Shown here piece after piece: positions 15,130 to 15,260 of a stretch of 15,260 bases of DNA. The notes under the pieces were generated by a model. It searched no databases. It was given only the letters and a program-made list of their open reading frames with translations, and was not told where the DNA came from. Position 1 is the stretch's first letter, and each line of letters opens with the position of its first letter. Both the position numbers and the translations under genes were made by a program. The stretch comes from an uncultured Alphaproteobacteria bacterium (lineage in GTDB: Bacteria > Pseudomonadota > Alphaproteobacteria > Rhizobiales > Aestuariivirgaceae). The stretch lies in NCBI GenBank assembly GCA_937868035.1, contig CALMLK010000219.1, forward strand, positions 1 to 15,260, written 5' to 3'.

Positions 15130-15260
15130 TCAGGGGCTTGCCTCGATCTTTTCTGTTGCCAGTTCAAGGTTCACACCCTTGCTGCGGCAGATTTCCATGA
15201 TGGGTTCGGGGGGCTCGCGGTCGGTCACGAAGGCATTGGTCTGCGACATGTGGCCAATGC
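15130..15260 (-). CDS. glpR: glycerol-3-phosphate regulon repressor GlpR (DeoR family), C-terminal end only
   Basis: Only the last 43 residues are in the window, truncated by its edge. The fragment contains GHMSQTNAFVTDREPPEP and ends ICRSKGVNLELATEKIEASP. The NAFVTDREPP segment followed by a C(x)nGVxLxxA strand is typical of the C-terminal sugar-phosphate-binding domain of DeoR-family repressors. Its stop (TGA at 15132-15130) is one base before the glpD start, which together with the glpD-glpK order points to GlpR. The helix-turn-helix and the operon promoter lie beyond the window, so the identity rests on this tail and on context. Confidence 0.75.
   Translation of the reverse strand, partial: IGHMSQTNAFVTDREPPEPIMEICRSKGVNLELATEKIEASP

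Noticed and set aside
14193..15200. A 335-codon open frame antisense to glpD
   Set aside because: glpD is unmistakable on the other strand; the antisense translation is His/Ala/Val-rich with no motif.
1..15260. Search for a defence system, mobile element, tRNA gene or CRISPR array
   Set aside because: No transposase, integrase, nuclease, toxin-antitoxin pair, regularly spaced direct repeats or tRNA-like cloverleaf was visible; all long genes are metabolic, transport or ribosomal.

Overview
The window is about 15.3 kb of GC-rich, densely packed bacterial chromosome. Protein resemblances suggest an alphaproteobacterium, probably of the Hyphomicrobiales (Rhizobiales). The evidence is an S21 protein with a long basic tail, a Brucella-type DXR-like (DRL) oxidoreductase, a Rhizobium etli-type asparaginase, a stachydrine/N-methylproline demethylase-like flavoenzyme, and a glpR-glpD-glpK order. 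I see no tRNA, rRNA, insertion sequence, phage gene or CRISPR array.

Layout. (1) 1-520: leader, rpsU (S21) and a bidirectional terminator. (2) 517-777, minus: a small basic hypothetical protein. (3) 888-3263, minus: a two-gene unit of a DRL-family SAF-domain oxidoreductase followed by a PfkB-family sugar kinase. (4) 3264-3462: a divergent control region. (5) 3463-8110, plus: a sugar-type ABC ATPase with no permease or binding protein nearby, a two-domain flavin/Fe-S oxidoreductase, a FucU/RbsD mutarotase and a ribokinase, the last two overlapping. (6) 8107-10304, minus: an MFS transporter coupled to a zinc-type (R. etli ReAV-like) L-asparaginase. (7) 10410-11135, plus: a class I glutamine amidotransferase, divergent from the MFS gene. 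(8) 11132-15260, minus: glpR (3' end only), glpD, glpK and a class II aldolase, with successive starts and stops overlapping or one base apart.

How the genes work together. The glp operon is the best understood part: GlpR represses, GlpK makes glycerol-3-phosphate, and GlpD oxidises it to dihydroxyacetone phosphate. The coupled aldolase is an addition whose substrate is unknown. The fucU-rbsK pair would equilibrate sugar anomers and phosphorylate a pentose. The MFS-asparaginase pair looks like uptake and deamidation of an amide-nitrogen compound, possibly together with the divergent amidotransferase.

The least understood unit is drl plus kinase. The characterised Brucella DRL interconverts 1-deoxyxylulose-5-phosphate and methylerythritol-4-phosphate, so a dedicated kinase beside a DRL homologue suggests scavenging or breakdown of a free deoxy-sugar or branched polyol. 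This is inference. The window is mainly ordinary metabolic chromosome, and I do not see a clear defence or mobile system.
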